Assembly (NCBI RefSeq): GCF_009208555.1
Contig: NZ_WFLI01000007.1
Location: forward strand, 156,498-220,497
Source: Janthinobacterium violaceinigrum
Lineage (GTDB): Bacteria > Pseudomonadota > Gammaproteobacteria > Burkholderiales > Burkholderiaceae_D
Direction of reading: 5' to 3'
DNA: 64,000 nucleotides
Part shown: positions 62,152-64,000 of the stretch, in pieces
Layout of the letters: each line of letters starts with the position of its first letter
Position numbering within the stretch: position 1 is the stretch's first letter
The notes under the pieces: generated by a model
The model's database searches: none
The model's input: the letters and a program-made list of their open reading frames with translations, nothing else
What the model was told of the DNA's origin: nothing
Made by a program: the position numbers and the translations under genes

Positions 62152-63054
62152 TCAGCTCAGCTGATCCGGACCATCGCCCAGGCGCTGGCCCGGATTCAGT
62201 TCTTCCAGGGCCAGCAAGGCCGCCGCATGGTCTGCCGTCGGATACGTTTCGGCAATGCTTTCATAGCGCTGTGTCACCAGTTGCGTCACCGGCAAGGTGA
62301 CGTGCGCGGCATCGGCCGCCGCGAGGATGTTGTGCATGTCCTTGATCTGGCTTTTCACCTGCCCACCAGCAACAAAATTTCGTTCCAGCATGCGTTGGCC
62401 ATGCACATCCAAGATCTTGCTCTCTGCAAAACCGCCACGGATGGCCGCCCTGACGGCAGCCGCATCGGCGCCGGCCGCCTGGGCCAGCAACAGCGCTTCG
62501 GCCACGATAGTCAATGTTGCACCCACGATCAGCTGATTGCACAACTTGGCAACTTGCCCACTGCCGGCCGGTCCCACCAGGGTCGGGCGGCCCATGGCGG
62601 CCAGGATGGTTTCCACACGCGCGTAATCGGCGCTGCTGGCGCCGGCCATGATGGCCAGGGTGCCCGCCTGCGCCCCGCCGACGCCGCCCGAGACGGGCGC
62701 ATCGATGAAGGCATGGCCGGCAGCTTCCAATGTGGCGTGGAATTGCTGGGCTTCTGATTGCTTGGTGGAACTCATATCGATCCACACCGCGGCGGCAGGC
62801 AAGGCCGGCAGCGCCTCCTGCAGCACCTGCGCCACGATGGGGCCGGCTTCCAGCATCGAGATGACCACGTCCGCACCGCTGACCGCCTCCGCCACGGAAA
62901 CCGCCGGCCGCGCGCCGGCCGCACGCAGGACTTGGGCCTTGCTGTGCGTGCGATTCCAAACTGTGACAGAATATCCAGCGCGTAGCAGGCACCGGACCAT
63001 CGGATCCCCCATCAGACCGATACCAAGAAATGCGATTTTTGTAGAGAATGTCAA
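62152..63054 (-). CDS. 3-Hydroxyisobutyrate dehydrogenase-family NAD(P) oxidoreductase
   Basis: 300 residues. The Rossmann motif KIAFLGIGLMGDPMVRCLLR starts the protein, followed by the substrate-binding motif DAPVSGGVGGAQAGTLAIMA and the catalytic Lys in GSGQVAKLCNQLIVG (about Lys 170). The family includes 3-hydroxyisobutyrate dehydrogenase, tartronate semialdehyde reductase and glyoxylate reductases; the substrate is not determined. The start is placed at TTG 63054 because AGGGG lies 5-6 nt upstream and the protein then matches family length; the longer frame to 63117 has Cys/Arg-rich non-family sequence. Confidence 0.88.
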   Translation of the reverse strand: MTFSTKIAFLGIGLMGDPMVRCLLRAGYSVTVWNRTHSKAQVLRAAGARPAVSVAEAVSGADVVISMLEAGPIVAQVLQEALPALPAAAVWIDMSSTKQSEAQQFHATLEAAGHAFIDAPVSGGVGGAQAGTLAIMAGASSADYARVETILAAMGRPTLVGPAGSGQVAKLCNQLIVGATLTIVAEALLLAQAAGADAAAVRAAIRGGFAESKILDVHGQRMLERNFVAGGQVKSQIKDMHNILAAADAAHVTLPVTQLVTQRYESIAETYPTADHAAALLALEELNPGQRLGDGPDQLS

Positions 63055-63144
63055 TTGAACCCCTGAGATCAACAAGTGGCGAGAGCGGCATGCAAAGCAA
63101 GGTGCCTGTACAGACAAGACAATAGCCTATCGGCCAATTTTACG

Positions 63145-63717
63145 ATGAAAGCCTCTATGTTCTTCAAGAAGAATCTCCTCAAATCCATCGCCGCCGTTGC
63201 CGCGCTGATGGCGGCCAACGCCGGCTTTGCCGCCGACGACAAACTGATCGACTCCGTCTACGGCGAATATGCCAAGGGCGTCAAAGTGCAAATGCTGCGC
63301 GCCGGCGTGACGTCGAACTGGGACAAAGCCTGGTTTGTATCGAATGGCACGCAGCTGAGCGGTTACTGGGATGCCAGCATCGGCGGTTGGGATGGCAAGA
63401 GCTATCGCAATGTCCCTGGCCAGCATCAAAAACTGTGGGATCTGGGCTTTACTCCCGTGTTCCGCTTTGAAAACACGAATAAATTGGGCTTTTATGCGGA
63501 AGGCGGCATTGGCGTGCACATGCTGTCCAAGCTGTACGATAACGACGATAACCGCCTGTCGACCCACTTCCAGTTCGGCGACCATATCGGCGTCGGCTAC
63601 GTCTTCAATAACAAATGGGAAGTCGCTGCGAAGATCCAGCATTTCTCGAACGGCGGCTACAAGAAACCGAATAGCGGCGTCAATTACATGAACGTCAAAG
63701 TCGCTTATCACTTTTAA
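63145..63717 (+). CDS. PagL-like lipid A 3-O-deacylase
   Basis: 190 residues starting at ATG 63145 (MKASMFFKK). A signal peptide (about 1-29, GFA|AD) precedes a mature outer-membrane beta-barrel of about 160 residues with alternating aromatic strands. The C-terminal KIQHFSNGGYKKPNSGVN carries the PagL catalytic His and Ser (HFSN), and the last residue is Phe, the usual outer-membrane insertion signal. PagL removes the 3-position acyl chain of lipid A in the outer membrane. No strong Shine-Dalgarno is seen; an internal ATG at 63157 is an alternative. A terminator follows at 63735. I place it with PagL by motifs only. Confidence 0.85.
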   Translation: MKASMFFKKNLLKSIAAVAALMAANAGFAADDKLIDSVYGEYAKGVKVQMLRAGVTSNWDKAWFVSNGTQLSGYWDASIGGWDGKSYRNVPGQHQKLWDLGFTPVFRFENTNKLGFYAEGGIGVHMLSKLYDNDDNRLSTHFQFGDHIGVGYVFNNKWEVAAKIQHFSNGGYKKPNSGVNYMNVKVAYHF

Positions 63718-63734
63718 TGGAGTTGATAAATGAC

Positions 63735-63763
63735 AAAGGCAGCGCATAGCGCTGCCTTTTTTT
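63735..63763 (+). terminator. Intrinsic terminator after the pagL-like gene
   Basis: GGCAGCGC (63738-63745), loop ATA, GCGCTGCC (63749-63756), then seven T. It lies about 20 nt past the stop codon. Confidence 0.92.
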
Positions 63764-63880
63764 ACGCCTGTTGCATAGGCGGCGTGCAGAGGCCGGCATG
63801 GATCGGCTCTGGCGCAGGCCGGATGCGCGCAAGCGCGTCAGCCGACATCAGCATCAACGTTACCAACAAAGCACCAGACG

Positions 63881-63914
63881 AAAAAAAACCCCGCCATTGC
63901 TGGCGGGGTTTTTC
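63881..63914 (-). terminator. Intrinsic terminator of the rRNA operon
   Basis: On the minus strand CCCCGCCA-GCAA-TGGCGGGG is followed by eight T. It lies about 18 nt downstream of the 5S rRNA 3' end at 63932. Confidence 0.92.
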
Positions 63915-63931
63915 TCTACTGCGAATAACAA

Positions 63932-64000
63932 GCCTGACGATAACCTACTTTCACACTGGTTGCAGCACTATCATCGGCGCAAAGTTGTTTCACGGTCCTG
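63932..64000 (-). rRNA. rrf: 5S ribosomal RNA, 3' part (rest outside window)
   Basis: The reverse complement of the last 69 bases reads from CAGGACCGTGAAACAACTTT through GCGCCGATGATAGTGC and GTGTGAAAGTAGGTTATCGT to the closing CAGGC. These are the conserved loop and 3' helix of beta-proteobacterial 5S rRNA. The gene runs off the right edge, so about 45 nt plus the 23S and 16S genes would lie beyond. This marks the end of an rrn operon transcribed right to left. Confidence 0.93.

Overview
The window is about 64 kb of GC-rich chromosomal DNA from a beta-proteobacterium, most likely Oxalobacteraceae (Janthinobacterium/Massilia-like). This rests on the 5S rRNA end, the queA-tgt-yajC-secD-secF block, a Pseudomonas-style arginine succinyltransferase (AST) cluster, and strong G/C bias at third codon positions. 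Most genes lie on the minus strand. No prophage, insertion sequence, CRISPR array or tRNA was seen. The gene content is mostly core and metabolic, and the less ordinary features are small genes, intergenic repeats and regulatory sites.

Layout. 1-13.8 kb: a FUSC-family membrane protein cut by the window edge, a secreted S9 peptidase, two amino-acid permeases (one ProY-like), a RidA-family protein, an ABC-F ATPase, an old-yellow-enzyme reductase, a glycine-zipper protein, and DUF1993 and DUF2167 proteins. 13.9-27.2 kb: an arginine catabolic cluster read argR, astC, aruF, aruG, astD, astB, NAD-glutamate dehydrogenase, astE. It turns arginine into glutamate by succinylation and then glutamate into 2-oxoglutarate. 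A promoter with ArgR-like direct repeats precedes astC. 27.3-31.6 kb: a MarR regulator, an unrecognised 94-residue protein, an HDOD protein, a glutathione S-transferase, and a WYL regulator overlapping a ClpP-like secreted protein. 31.7-39.8 kb: secF, secD, yajC, tgt and queA on the minus strand, with recG divergent.

39.8-46.5 kb: a compact run pyrC, DUF3025, Gfo/Idh/MocA oxidoreductase, MFS transporter and a 41-residue membrane peptide, followed by a HigB/HigA-like toxin-antitoxin pair and a secreted amidohydrolase. 46.5-49.7 kb: a glutamate/aspartate-type ABC importer (gltIJKL). 49.9-64 kb: an Atm1-type ABC exporter, an acyl-CoA thioesterase, a Tat-exported PhoD-like phosphatase, two tandem fadD paralogues, a lipoprotein aminopeptidase coupled to a molybdopterin oxidoreductase, an M20 amidohydrolase, a 3-hydroxyisobutyrate-dehydrogenase-like enzyme, a PagL-like lipid A deacylase, and the 3' end of a 5S rRNA gene on the minus strand.

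Points most worth a second look: (i) glutamate dehydrogenase embedded and translationally coupled inside the AST operon; (ii) a dispersed intergenic repeat of about 90-112 bp with terminal inverted repeats and a hairpin showing a compensatory base-pair change between copies; (iii) two genes whose consensus -10 boxes sit 7-8 nt before the start codon, suggesting leaderless mRNAs; (iv) a 41-residue membrane peptide coupled to an MFS gene; (v) an intrinsic terminator only about 20 nt upstream of the S9 peptidase start codon. Product names come from recognising protein families by eye. No database search was run.
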